A DNA stretch of 59,691 nucleotides from Candidatus Hydrogenedens sp. (GTDB lineage Bacteria > Hydrogenedentota > Hydrogenedentia > Hydrogenedentales > Hydrogenedentaceae), in the NCBI GenBank assembly GCA_035378955.1, contig DAOSUS010000006.1, positions 1-59,691 on the forward strand, written 5' to 3'. Shown here piece by piece: positions 47,912-56,589 of this stretch (its first letter is position 1; each line of letters opens with the position of its first letter). The notes beneath the pieces were generated by a model. That model made no database searches, was not told where the DNA came from, and saw only the letters and a program-made list of their open reading frames with translations. The position numbers and the translations under genes were made by a program.

Positions 47912-48538
47912 TTATGGATTTCTTGGAGCTACACGCTCTTCTACATTTATTACAAACTGATGTCCACGACGCGATTGACCAAAGGTATCAATATGAACCT
48001 GAATGGTATTGTTATCTATCGTGACAAAGAAGCCACGGTCTAATCTCCCGTTCCCATTGGTATCATTAAAAGAACCATCCGTATTTTCTACTTCAGGAGG
48101 ATTAAATAAATGATTTGCCAGAACAGTAACATTATTTCCCTGAATCATAACCAGTTGATTATCTGTCAATCCGTCATTATTTGCATCCTGTGTATCGCGT
48201 TGTATGGTTACAACATTTCCTAATTCAAGGTTTCCGCCTGCATCAACACAGGTACCATTTCCATCCAAATCTGTTGGCATGCGAAATCGCAATATATTTC
48301 CCGGCAGTTCATTCCAATTTACACTTTGACGAGAAGCATGGGATAAACGAGGAATTAAAATTTGCAAGGCACGACGGGCTTCGTCTGTGGCTGTTATGGT
48401 TGCATTATAATTCTGCACTGTGTCGTTGAGGCTCAGCGAAAGAGTAAATAATGCTCCCATAACAATCGTCATCAGACCTACAGTCATGGTCAATTCAATT
48501 AATGTCATACCTAATATATTTCGTTTAGTTGGATACAT
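47912..48538 (-). CDS. Prepilin, PilW/GspJ-like
   Basis: A 208-aa prepilin. The prepilin peptidase site is G-MTLIELT with the conserved Glu at +5, preceded by a short basic leader and followed by a hydrophobic helix (VGLMTIVMGALFTLSLSL). The rest resembles PilW/GspJ pseudopilins (DEARRALQILIPRLSHAS). It overlaps the preceding PilV-like gene by 14 nt, so translation is coupled. Calcium-like DANNDGLTD and DTNGNGRLD loops appear in the globular part. Confidence 0.82.
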   Translation of the reverse strand: MYPTKRNILGMTLIELTMTVGLMTIVMGALFTLSLSLNDTVQNYNATITATDEARRALQILIPRLSHASRQSVNWNELPGNILRFRMPTDLDGNGTCVDAGGNLELGNVVTIQRDTQDANNDGLTDNQLVMIQGNNVTVLANHLFNPPEVENTDGSFNDTNGNGRLDRGFFVTIDNNTIQVHIDTFGQSRRGHQFVINVEERVAPRNP

Positions 48539-48965
48539 AAGTCGAACCCCTCTTCGTTATTGTATATCCACGGTCTGTTGTTTGCCATGTTAATGTAACA
48601 CGCACTTCCAGAGGATTGGGTAAGTTTATGTTGCTAGAAGCAGGCAAAGTAATAGGTGTTCCATCTGCTGTTACGGCTTCTATTTGTAATATAGCATTTG
48701 TTCCCGGCAATTTTGGTACATTAGGAAGAAAATTTAATATCTGAGAACTATCTGAACGACTAATTTGGTCTAATATCTCATTGACAACACTCTCTGCCTG
48801 CAACCGTTGAGTATGTATTTCACGATTCATGCCCACAGTTACAACAGAGGTAAATATCATACTTAGCACGAACGCTAATATACCCGCAGCAAACATCAGT
48901 TCTATAAGTGTCATGCCTTGTTGTTTTTTCTTGCTCTTTTTTAATATCATTAATTGTCGAAACAT
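48525..48965 (-). CDS. Prepilin, PilV/GspI-like
   Basis: A 146-aa prepilin with leader KKSKKKQQG, cleavage site G-MTLIELM with Glu at +5, and hydrophobic helix FAAGILAFVLSMIFTSVVTV. Small size and position at the head of the operon fit the PilV/GspI minor pilin class. It starts the run pilV-, pilW-, pilX-like and TPR gene. The major pilin, assembly ATPase and secretin are not in the window. GGAG is placed 7 nt before the ATG. Confidence 0.82.
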   Translation of the reverse strand: MFRQLMILKKSKKKQQGMTLIELMFAAGILAFVLSMIFTSVVTVGMNREIHTQRLQAESVVNEILDQISRSDSSQILNFLPNVPKLPGTNAILQIEAVTADGTPITLPASSNINLPNPLEVRVTLTWQTTDRGYTITKRGSTYVSN

Positions 48966-49098
48966 TTATAAACTCCAAATTACAATAGATTGGTAGCAAT
49001 TATTATGCCATAATTAAATATAATAGTTATAAAATGTTGATAATTAGTAAGTTATAAATAATAAATGGAAAATTTTGTATAAGACTTGATTAAAAAAG

Positions 49099-49114
49099 TG
49101 TGGAATATTCCACA
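49099..49114. promoter_or_regulatory. 16-bp perfect palindrome, candidate operator
   Basis: TGTGGAATATTCCACA is a perfect palindrome in the 212-nt gap between the divergent minor-pilin operon and the HAD phosphatase gene, 63 nt before the latter's start. Its length and symmetry fit a dimeric transcription factor. The rest of the gap is AT-rich. Confidence 0.5.
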
Positions 49115-49177
49115 GTTAAAATTGTGTAAATATTTGAAATTTCGCAATAGATTTAGAATTAAATTGGAGATAAAAAA

Positions 49178-49972
49178 GTGAAGAAAATAGAAGAAATACA
49201 ATGTTTCCTTTTAGACATGGATGGGACAATATATCTTGGGAATCGAATTATTCCTGGTGCAACAGAATTTATTAACTATTTAAAATCATCTAATAAAAAA
49301 TTTTTGTTTTTCACAAACAATCCCACAAAAGATGCGGAGCAATATCAAAAAAAATTAGAACTATTAGGGATTCAAGTTTCTAAGGAACATATTTTAACCT
49401 CAGGAATGGCTACCCTCGAATTCTTAAAAAGGAATACGAATTATAAAAATCTTTTTACGGTTGCTCCCCCTTCTTTTGAAAAGGAACTTATTCGTGCTGG
49501 ATTTAATCTGGTTCAAGAGAATCCTGATGCAGTTCTAATTTCTTTTGATATTACCTTGACCTATGAAAAATTAAAAAAGGCAACCCATTACCTCTTACAG
49601 GGATTGCCTTATATTGCTACCAATCCTGACCTTGTTTGTCCAACAGAAAATGGCCCTATTCCTGATTGTGGTTCTATTGCGAGATTACTCCATGCGAGTA
49701 CAGGTAGAGAACCCCGATATATCGGAAAACCTAATCCCGAAATGATAGAAATGGCTTTGAAAATATTAAATATGCAACCCCAATACACAGCTATGGTTGG
49801 TGACCGATTATATACAGATATGGAAATGGCATATCGTGCAGGTGTAACATCTATTCTTGTTTTGTCCGGTGAAACAACGCCAGAACAATTAAACAAAGTA
49901 GAAAGAAAACCCGATTTTATTTTCCCCTCCGTAAAAGAATTACACTTTGCTATAAACACCAACCGAATATAG
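49178..49972 (+). CDS. HAD-IIA family sugar/nucleotide phosphatase (NagD-like)
   Basis: A 264-aa HAD hydrolase of the NagD/p-nitrophenylphosphatase branch. Motif I is LLDMDGTIYLG (nucleophile Asp13, acid/base Asp15), motif II is FFTNNPTKD, the lysine motif is IGKPNPEMIE and motif IV is MVGDRLYTDMEMA. Members dephosphorylate small phosphates such as UMP, glycolate or glycerol phosphates. The start is a GTG with GGAGAT 7 nt upstream. It appears monocistronic. Confidence 0.9.
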   Translation: MKKIEEIQCFLLDMDGTIYLGNRIIPGATEFINYLKSSNKKFLFFTNNPTKDAEQYQKKLELLGIQVSKEHILTSGMATLEFLKRNTNYKNLFTVAPPSFEKELIRAGFNLVQENPDAVLISFDITLTYEKLKKATHYLLQGLPYIATNPDLVCPTENGPIPDCGSIARLLHASTGREPRYIGKPNPEMIEMALKILNMQPQYTAMVGDRLYTDMEMAYRAGVTSILVLSGETTPEQLNKVERKPDFIFPSVKELHFAINTNRI

Positions 49973-50319
49973 TATAGTATCTACTTTTATATTTATTCCT
50001 ATCTTTCCACTCTCTTTGAGGTGTTGTGAAGTCCTTTATCTAAAGGATAGATAAAACTTATGTTGTATGTTTTTAATTAATTTAGGTTTTTACTCTGAAA
50101 TTTTATTGATAATATTGATAAAGGTATATTGAAATATTTAACAATTTTATACGATTTTTTACCAAATATACTGATTGTTTTATCGTTAAAAATAATTCAA
50201 AAAAACTATTCTTTTAACATTGTAATTATATACAGAACAATGATTTATGCTTTTATTAAATATAGGTTTCCTTTTTGGCATAGTTTATGATAATATAAAT
50301 TTAAAAAAGGAGTTTGACC
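49973..50319. other. Gene-free stretch before the porin gene
   Basis: AT-rich sequence without coding potential. It holds a small hairpin TCCTTT-ATCT-AAAGGA (50032-50047) not followed by a T-run, and an extended -10-like TGATAATAT at 50288-50296 about 24 nt before the porin ATG but with a poor -35 region. Nothing else was recognised. Confidence 0.35.
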
Positions 50320-51786
50320 ATGGGATATAGCAAAAAGATATTAGTTGTAATGATGTCTGTTATTTTTTCTTTCTCTGTAAATCTTGCTTTTACTGATGAT
50401 TCTAAAGAAAATCCAACGCAAAGAGAAGCAGAATTAATGCAAAGGATTGAAACACTTGAAAAGAAAGTTCAAGAGTTAGAAACTTTATTAAAAGGAAAAG
50501 AACAAACAGTATCCCCTACGAACTCCACTGAAAATATACCTACAAAAGAAAGTTCCCCTGCAGAAAAAACGGAAGTTAAAAAAGAAGAAAAAAATTCTAA
50601 TGAATTAATATCGCAATGGAAAGACCGATTATCTTTTAAAAATCAAGATGGTTCCTTTGAATTACAAGTAGGTGGTAGACTCCAATTAGATTGGGCTTTT
50701 TTTGATAACAATGGAGATTTAGTTTCTGTGTTTGGTGAAGAGGATGATGGTACTCAGTTTCGCCGTGCACGGATTGATTTTTCAGGAAAGATATATGAAT
50801 CTGTTTTTTATCGGATGGAGTTTGATTTTGCAGGGGATAAAGATATGGAAGGTCGAGCCAAATTTACAGATGCATATATAGGTATTTCGGATATTCCATA
50901 TATAGGCAATGTTCAAGTAGGTCATTTTCGAGAACCTTTCGGAATGGAACGATTGACAAATTCGAATTACAATACCTTTATGGAACGAGGATTTAATGAT
51001 GTTTTTAATCCAAAGCGGAATGTTGGAATAATGTTATTTAATTCTCACTTGCAAAACAGACTTATTTGGCAAGCAGGTATATTCAAAGAAACGGATGATT
51101 TTCCATCAGATAATGATAGCGATGATGACCAGGGATATGCAGTTACGGGTCGTGTAGTAGGGCTTCCGTGGTATGAAGATAATGGAAGAAAACTTCTGCA
51201 TTTAGGTTTAGCCTACAGTCATCGCAATCCCGATGGTGCTCCATTCCGCTATCGCACGAACCCTGAATGTGCCCTTGCCTTTTCATATCTGGATACTGAC
51301 CGATATGCAGGGTTCCGAATAGCAGATGCCGTTGCGGACGATGTTGATTTGATAGGAACGGAATTTTTGTGGATATATGGGCCATTCTCTGTCCAGGCAG
51401 AGCATGCCTTATCTTATGTGGATACAAATTTTGGTGGAACAAGAGAATTTCAAGGAGGATATGTCTATACCAGTTATTTCCTTACAGGTGAAAATCGGAC
51501 ATATAACAATAAAATGGGAACTTTGAGTAGGATTAAGCCCAATAAAAACTTTTCTCCTAAAAAAGGTTCCTGGGGAGCATGGGAATTGGGTTTACGATAT
51601 TCCTGGATAGATTTAGATAGCGGGATGATTCGTGGTGGAAATGAACAAGATTGGACTTTAGGATTAAATTGGTATCTCAATCCCAATACCCGAATCTTCT
51701 TAAATTATACCCTTGCCAATATAGACCATGACTTATATGATGGTAATTTAGGTATTCTTCAAACACGTTTCCAAATAGACTTTTAA
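50320..51786 (+). CDS. Outer-membrane porin, phosphate-selective porin O/P family
   Basis: A 488-aa porin with a signal peptide (about residues 1-25), a short coiled coil (QRIETLEKKVQELETLLKG) and a beta-barrel from about residue 110 to the C-terminal Phe (LQTRFQIDF). Family hallmarks are LQVGGRLQLDWAFFD, the RRARIDFSGKIYESVFYRMEFDFAG stretch (only part quoted: RRARIDFSG) and QVGHFREPFGMERLTN. Such porins pass phosphate or other anions; the coiled coil may form a trimer. AAAAAAGGAG fits the ATG at 50320 rather than an earlier TTG. A 56-residue protein gene follows after 29 nt. Confidence 0.9.
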   Translation: MGYSKKILVVMMSVIFSFSVNLAFTDDSKENPTQREAELMQRIETLEKKVQELETLLKGKEQTVSPTNSTENIPTKESSPAEKTEVKKEEKNSNELISQWKDRLSFKNQDGSFELQVGGRLQLDWAFFDNNGDLVSVFGEEDDGTQFRRARIDFSGKIYESVFYRMEFDFAGDKDMEGRAKFTDAYIGISDIPYIGNVQVGHFREPFGMERLTNSNYNTFMERGFNDVFNPKRNVGIMLFNSHLQNRLIWQAGIFKETDDFPSDNDSDDDQGYAVTGRVVGLPWYEDNGRKLLHLGLAYSHRNPDGAPFRYRTNPECALAFSYLDTDRYAGFRIADAVADDVDLIGTEFLWIYGPFSVQAEHALSYVDTNFGGTREFQGGYVYTSYFLTGENRTYNNKMGTLSRIKPNKNFSPKKGSWGAWELGLRYSWIDLDSGMIRGGNEQDWTLGLNWYLNPNTRIFLNYTLANIDHDLYDGNLGILQTRFQIDF

Positions 51787-51815
51787 TTTTATATAGAACT
51801 AAAAAGGAGTAAAAT

Positions 51816-51986
51816 ATGAAACATATCCAAACAACCACCTATTCAAAAATTGTTCCCCAACAAGCAGATTCCACACTTGAAAAGCAACAACAAATAGAGG
51901 TATGGAATAACGGTATTAAAATGTTAGGAGCACTATTTGACTTAATTGTAAAAATTCTGGATAAAGTAAAAAATACATCAGAGTAA
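51816..51986 (+). CDS. Small protein, 56 aa, behind the porin gene
   Basis: An ATG ORF with a strong Shine-Dalgarno (AAAAAGGAGT, 5-6 nt upstream), so probably translated. The peptide starts MKHIQTTTYSKIVPQQ, then has charged residues and an amphipathic or hydrophobic helix (NGIKMLGALFDLIVKILDKV). No family recognised. Its start MKH resembles that of the small ORF at 35771, but the similarity is too short to trust. It lies 29 nt after the porin gene and is probably co-transcribed. The stretch 51987-52234 shows nothing clear. Confidence 0.55.
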   Translation: MKHIQTTTYSKIVPQQADSTLEKQQQIEVWNNGIKMLGALFDLIVKILDKVKNTSE

Positions 51987-52234
51987 AACTCAAAATTTTT
52001 GAATTAACAAATTACCTTTAATTAGTATATCGTTATTTTGCTATCGAGTATTTGTAGATAAAAAATGGACATAATATAATTGCTCTTACAGATAATCTAT
52101 AAAAACAAATGTAGAAGTAGAAAATGGATAGTGATAACGAATATATTTAGAATGGTGAAATTAAAGTGTAAAAAAGGTGAGGAAAGGTTTATAAAGACTT
52201 ATTTATATTTGGTTTAATTTTGCCTTGAATCCAA

Positions 52235-52313
52235 TGGTCGGGGTGAGTGGATTTGAACCACCGGCCTCTTGGTCCCGAACCAAGTGCTCTAAACCGGGCT
52301 GAGCTACACCCCG
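52235..52313 (-). tRNA. tRNA-Pro(CGG), CCA encoded
   Basis: On the minus strand the acceptor arms are CGGGGTG (5') and CACCCCG (3'), followed by discriminator A and an encoded CCA. The D arm is GCTC...GAGC, the anticodon stem CTTGG/CCAAG with loop TTCGGGA gives anticodon CGG, and the T arm has the expected TTCAAAT loop. Confidence 0.93.
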
Positions 52314-52403
52314 ATGATTACTACTTGTTAATAAATAAAAAAACACCTCACCCTGCCCTTATATAAAAATATAAATTTGAGCTCTGAAGTTTTTGTATGG
52401 TGA

Positions 52404-52613
52404 TTAATAACGAGCAACGGTTATATCGGCTCCACCTGCAGCAGAACCACCACCGCTAAGTCCTGCGATACCACCTGTACCACCAGCACCGCCAGCAAGA
52501 CCTCTTACCTGCCTCACTTGTGTCTGCTGTGTGGAGGATGTTCCGTCAGCAAATGCAACCATGGTGCAAAGGGCTAACAGAACCACGAGTGTTAATGCGA
52601 CTAATCTTTTCAC
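52404..52613 (-). CDS. Secreted Gly-rich peptide, 69 aa
   Basis: A GTG-started gene with AAGGAG 7 nt upstream. The peptide has a typical signal peptide (MKRLVALTLVVLLALCTM then VAFA) and a mature part of about 46 residues: a Gln/Thr stretch (TSSTQQTQVRQVRG), a Gly-rich segment (GGAGGTGGIAGLSGGG) and the end ADITVARY. No family recognised. Gly-rich secreted peptides can be structural or coat proteins. It has its own promoter and no neighbour on the same strand that it obviously belongs with. Confidence 0.7.
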   Translation of the reverse strand: MKRLVALTLVVLLALCTMVAFADGTSSTQQTQVRQVRGLAGGAGGTGGIAGLSGGGSAAGGADITVARY

Positions 52614-52683
52614 TGCTTATCTCCTTATTGTTAGAGATGTTTTTGTTATTTAATTATACCTGCATATTCAACTATTTTATTAT

Positions 52684-52712
52684 ATATTACCATATTTAAA
52701 ACCTAATGTCAA
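52684..52712 (-). promoter_or_regulatory. Promoter of the Gly-rich peptide gene
   Basis: On the minus strand TTGACA (52712-52707), a 17-nt spacer and TAATAT (52689-52684) preceded by TGG (extended -10). It lies about 70 nt upstream of the GTG start and looks strong. Confidence 0.65.
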
Positions 52713-52727
52713 GTTATTTTTTAAAAA

Positions 52728-52762
52728 TTTTGGGGATATGGATTTTAGCCATATCCCCAAAA
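52728..52762 (-). terminator. Rho-independent terminator
   Basis: TTTTGGGGATATGG (52728-52741) pairs perfectly with CCATATCCCCAAAA (52749-52762) around a 7-nt loop, 11 nt past the stop of the minus-strand oxidoreductase gene. The T-run on the minus strand fits termination of that gene. Confidence 0.88.
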
Positions 52763-52773
52763 AAAATCAATAA

Positions 52774-54081
52774 TTATGCAGTAGGTTCAAAGCCTTCTCT
52801 GTATTTTTCGCGTTTAACCAATTTATTCGCCTCTTCATCTTTGAAAGACAGTGTTTTCGGGTCAAATTCTAATGAGCGTCCCACGCGATATGCAATGTTA
52901 CCTAAATGACAATGCACGCATGATATATGAGCATCATACGGAGTAACCGGTAAATCTTCTTCCTTACGAGAGCGAATGGCACGGAAGAAACGGTCCCATT
53001 TATCTAAATCTTCAGGTAATGGGTCGTTTACAGGAATGGGTTTATTTTTATAGTCAAAGAAACCTTTTCTACGGACATAGTAACCATCTGTCCCGAAGAA
53101 ACTATTGCCACAATCGCCGCCATCGGCTTCCTGGAAGGAGCCTAAATTGCGAACTTCAAATGTAACCATAGAACCGTCTTCATAAGTGAATGATGTTGCC
53201 TGAGTGTTCGGTGTTTGTCCATCATCATCCCAACCATATCTTCCACCGGTGCTATATACCTTGATAGGCAATCCACGATTATGACCCCAGCAGGCTATAT
53301 CCATTTCATGTACACCTTGATTACCAATTTCTCCGTTTCCATATTCCCAGAACCAGTGCCAATCATAATGCACATATAAACCGGGTTTATCTTTGCGGTC
53401 TTTATTTTTCATAAAGGGATGGTCGGGTGATGTTCCCTGCCATAATGTCCAATTTAAATAATCGGGCGGTGTTCCTGGTTCACCATGACCTATGGCAAAA
53501 CGATTTCCGTTTTTATATACATAACCTCGGGAATGCATAATTTTACCAATAAAACCTTTATGGATTAATCCCATATCGCGAATTAAAGTATTATCGGAGC
53601 GACTTTGTGTTCCGTGTTGGACAATACGGTTATATTTTTTTGCTGCTTCTACCAATTGGGTGCCTTCCCAGATGTTATGGGATAACGGTTTTTCTACATA
53701 TACATCTTTACCTGCTTTGCATGCGACTACGGTTATCAGGGTATGAGTGTGATTCGGCGTTGCAATAGTAATAGCGTGCACATTGGGGTCTTGCACAGCT
53801 TCACGAAAATCTTCATAAGCCTTTGGGGCTTTTCCCTGTTTCGAGCCTACTGCTGAGACTATACGTTCCAGAACTCGTTTGTCTACATCGCATAGAGCAA
53901 CGATTTCCGCTTCATTGGTTTTTCCTAAAATGTCTTTAATATGACTTCCTCCTTGTCCATTAAATCCTATGGTGCAAATTCCAATACGGTCATTAGCACC
54001 AAAAACTTTACCCGCAGCCATTGTTCCGGCGACTAATACAGCCGTGCTTTTTAAAAAACTTCTTCTTGATAAAGGTTGCAT
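52774..54081 (-). CDS. Exported Gfo/Idh/MocA family oxidoreductase
   Basis: A 435-aa oxidoreductase with a Tat signal (SRRSFLKSTAVLVAG, then AAGKVFGAN). The Rossmann motif is IGICTIGFNGQGGSH, with the family motif YVEKPLSHN (about residue 130) and QGVHEMDIACWGH in the C-terminal domain. It differs clearly from the tandem pair at 22710-25220 and from the gene at 5305. It precedes a strong terminator and lies downstream of a membrane-anchored GH42-like gene, so sugars are the likely substrate class. Confidence 0.9.
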   Translation of the reverse strand: MQPLSRRSFLKSTAVLVAGTMAAGKVFGANDRIGICTIGFNGQGGSHIKDILGKTNEAEIVALCDVDKRVLERIVSAVGSKQGKAPKAYEDFREAVQDPNVHAITIATPNHTHTLITVVACKAGKDVYVEKPLSHNIWEGTQLVEAAKKYNRIVQHGTQSRSDNTLIRDMGLIHKGFIGKIMHSRGYVYKNGNRFAIGHGEPGTPPDYLNWTLWQGTSPDHPFMKNKDRKDKPGLYVHYDWHWFWEYGNGEIGNQGVHEMDIACWGHNRGLPIKVYSTGGRYGWDDDGQTPNTQATSFTYEDGSMVTFEVRNLGSFQEADGGDCGNSFFGTDGYYVRRKGFFDYKNKPIPVNDPLPEDLDKWDRFFRAIRSRKEEDLPVTPYDAHISCVHCHLGNIAYRVGRSLEFDPKTLSFKDEEANKLVKREKYREGFEPTA

Positions 54082-54175
54082 TGTAAAATCTCCTTGTTAT
54101 TTAGGTTCAAAAAGAAATATGTTTATCTATTATACTAAATAAAAAAGACTATTTTCATTAAATTTGGTTTCGTTT

Positions 54176-56539
54176 TTATTGGGGTTGGAAAAATAGGAAC
54201 ACAGTTTCTCCACTACCTAATGAGAGAAGGAGCGTTTCCCGTTCGAACCATTTTTGCTCAGGTTGAAACAAATTTTCAATGTTTAAAAATTGATTGAATT
54301 GCAAAATACGGTCTCCGATTCCTTTTGTATGAAGAACCAGCATGTTTGTTCCTACCAATAGTGTGTCTTGTGTTTCAACACTTCCTTCGGCAATAGCCGT
54401 AGGCACTTCAAGGATAGAAAGAATTTCACGCATAGCAAGGTAATTTACCGTAGGTTCTGCATAAAAAACGGAGACCCACTTATCATTTATGGTTTTAACT
54501 GCAATGCTGGGTTTGCTATTCGATTGATAGCGAGCAATTACATCAGCATTTTCATCCTCAATATAAAATAATGGCGAAATAGATATAGGTTCCCCAAAAA
54601 CCTCCCCTTTGTTTAACCATCTTCCTTCCAAACCCAGAACGGAACCTGCTATTGTATCTGCCTCAAACAATTTTACATCCATTTGGGTTAATTGATGAAC
54701 CAATTCTGCATTATCCGAATCTTTCCCCCATGTAGGCAGGTAATACCATATAACTATAGACTTATCTGTTTCAAATATACGGTGTAAAATTTGGATTTCT
54801 TTTTCTGTTGGTGGGTAAAGATTAAAAATAAAATATATTAATTTTTTTGGGATTCGTTCATCCAGTAAATCTTGCATGAGATAAAATTCTATAGGTAGCC
54901 CTACTTTCAAAAGTTGGTCTCGAACATTTGCAATACTTGATGAATAAAATTCAATTCCTTTAGGTGTCAGCAGGTGCATAGCTCGCTCATCTATAATCAT
55001 AGCCAGAGGTTCCCACAGGATATTTTCTAATGGAACTATAGCAGGATATTCTGTTTGCACCTCTTCTGTGTTAAATTTTCCAACCTGTAAACGGGGCAGT
55101 GTGTTATCTTCCGATGTTAAATTATCATTAGATACGCCATGTATCCTTCGTGGTTGAAGTCTCAATTTTTGCAAACCACCCCCTTGAGTAAAGATTCGAG
55201 TAGAAATTTGTATCATTTTTTTAAACAAATCCCACTGCTCTATATCTAAAAGCCATCCTTTTCCTTCCGGGTCTGTCCATATCAAACCTGCATTATGAAC
55301 AATCGCCAACCCCATATTTCTCTTTTGAACGGCAAAAATATTTTCTGCCCGAATTCCTTTTACACGCACAATTTGTTGGGTTGAAGCATCATAAGAAATA
55401 CCGGTTCGCGTATCATCGAAAAGGAGGACATTTTTCCCATGAAGGGAAAGAGTTTCTATTGTACCTGCGGGTCCTCCGGATTCCCCCAATCCACGGTTTA
55501 TGTAGGATATAGGAAGAATAAAACCATCTACATCACTTTCTAATATTGAATCTAACGAAAATTGCCCTGTGGCTGTGTCTACTGTTTCCATATTTAATCC
55601 AAACGGGATATAAATCTTTGCCTTTGTATCTTTGAGTAACTGCCTTAATGTCATGGCACAGAAACCTACGCTATTTGCCAGACTTTCGTTAAAGAAACGA
55701 CGGTAGTTTATTAGAATACGATGTTCCACAGGATTTAAATAATTGGATGAAGTTGCGGTTTCCTTGTGCAACCCATCAAGGATAAAAGAAGGTTCCAGTG
55801 TATCTGTCCCGAATAGTTGAATACGCTCTTCGGAAGAGGGATAGTGATTTTGTATCCACTTGTTAAAACTCGTTAGTGAATACTCTGATTCATCCAGTCC
55901 CGGGGAAATCCACCAGCGATTTTTTAAAAATCCTAAGATAAATCCGCCTACCTGTCCACCAATTTTGGAGGAATGAAGGCTGGATACCAGCAAATTGAAA
56001 GACTCTTCAATTGTTTTTTTCCATGATGGTGCATTAAAGCATGCGTAAGGTTGAACCTCTCTGTTAACTATCATATTGGCAGATTTCTTTCCCGAAAACC
56101 AGGATTCAGGTGGATTAAGGTCCAGATAAATCCAATACTTCCCATGTGGGTCAATCTCATTCATACATTGGAGAATGCGAAACAATTCTGGCAAATCATC
56201 AGAGCCACGCCATGGAAATGGAACATCTATAATATAATTAACAACCCCTGCTTCCTTTGCATGCATGAACTCTTTTTGAGCAATCTCACTGCAAGGTTCT
56301 CCACCTACATATATAAAAAAAGGAAGCGAACCTTCTTTATCCTGCTGTTTCCCGTTAATTTCTCCTTCCGGAGGGACAGGCGGTAATGGTTTTGTCATCA
56401 AATCCTGAAGTGAATATTTTCCTGCGATAGAACCGAACCACCATGAAATACCGATTACAATGATAAGAATAAGGAAAAGAAAAAAATTCCGCCAGAAAAG
56501 ATTTTTCAAAGTTTGTGTCTCTTTATTTTTTTTCAACAT
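54176..56539 (-). CDS. Membrane-anchored GH42-like protein
   Basis: A 787-aa protein with a single N-terminal membrane helix (FFLFLILIIVIGISWWFGSIAG) and a large outer part. Residues about 70-450 resemble the TIM barrel of GH42-type beta-galactosidase relatives (KYWIYLDLNPPESWF, GGQVGGFILGFLKNRWW). A Rossmann-like GATase1 region (about 580-690; LIYFIFNLYPPTEKEIQ) and a small beta domain follow, as in GH42 enzymes. I cannot assign the two catalytic glutamates, so activity is uncertain. It lies 51 nt from a GT2 gene on the same strand. Confidence 0.55.
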   Translation of the reverse strand: MLKKNKETQTLKNLFWRNFFLFLILIIVIGISWWFGSIAGKYSLQDLMTKPLPPVPPEGEINGKQQDKEGSLPFFIYVGGEPCSEIAQKEFMHAKEAGVVNYIIDVPFPWRGSDDLPELFRILQCMNEIDPHGKYWIYLDLNPPESWFSGKKSANMIVNREVQPYACFNAPSWKKTIEESFNLLVSSLHSSKIGGQVGGFILGFLKNRWWISPGLDESEYSLTSFNKWIQNHYPSSEERIQLFGTDTLEPSFILDGLHKETATSSNYLNPVEHRILINYRRFFNESLANSVGFCAMTLRQLLKDTKAKIYIPFGLNMETVDTATGQFSLDSILESDVDGFILPISYINRGLGESGGPAGTIETLSLHGKNVLLFDDTRTGISYDASTQQIVRVKGIRAENIFAVQKRNMGLAIVHNAGLIWTDPEGKGWLLDIEQWDLFKKMIQISTRIFTQGGGLQKLRLQPRRIHGVSNDNLTSEDNTLPRLQVGKFNTEEVQTEYPAIVPLENILWEPLAMIIDERAMHLLTPKGIEFYSSSIANVRDQLLKVGLPIEFYLMQDLLDERIPKKLIYFIFNLYPPTEKEIQILHRIFETDKSIVIWYYLPTWGKDSDNAELVHQLTQMDVKLFEADTIAGSVLGLEGRWLNKGEVFGEPISISPLFYIEDENADVIARYQSNSKPSIAVKTINDKWVSVFYAEPTVNYLAMREILSILEVPTAIAEGSVETQDTLLVGTNMLVLHTKGIGDRILQFNQFLNIENLFQPEQKWFERETLLLSLGSGETVFLFFQPQ

Positions 56540-56589
56540 TACCTTATGTCCTTGTTCTTTTTCAGATATTTTGAAATCTTATAAAAATT

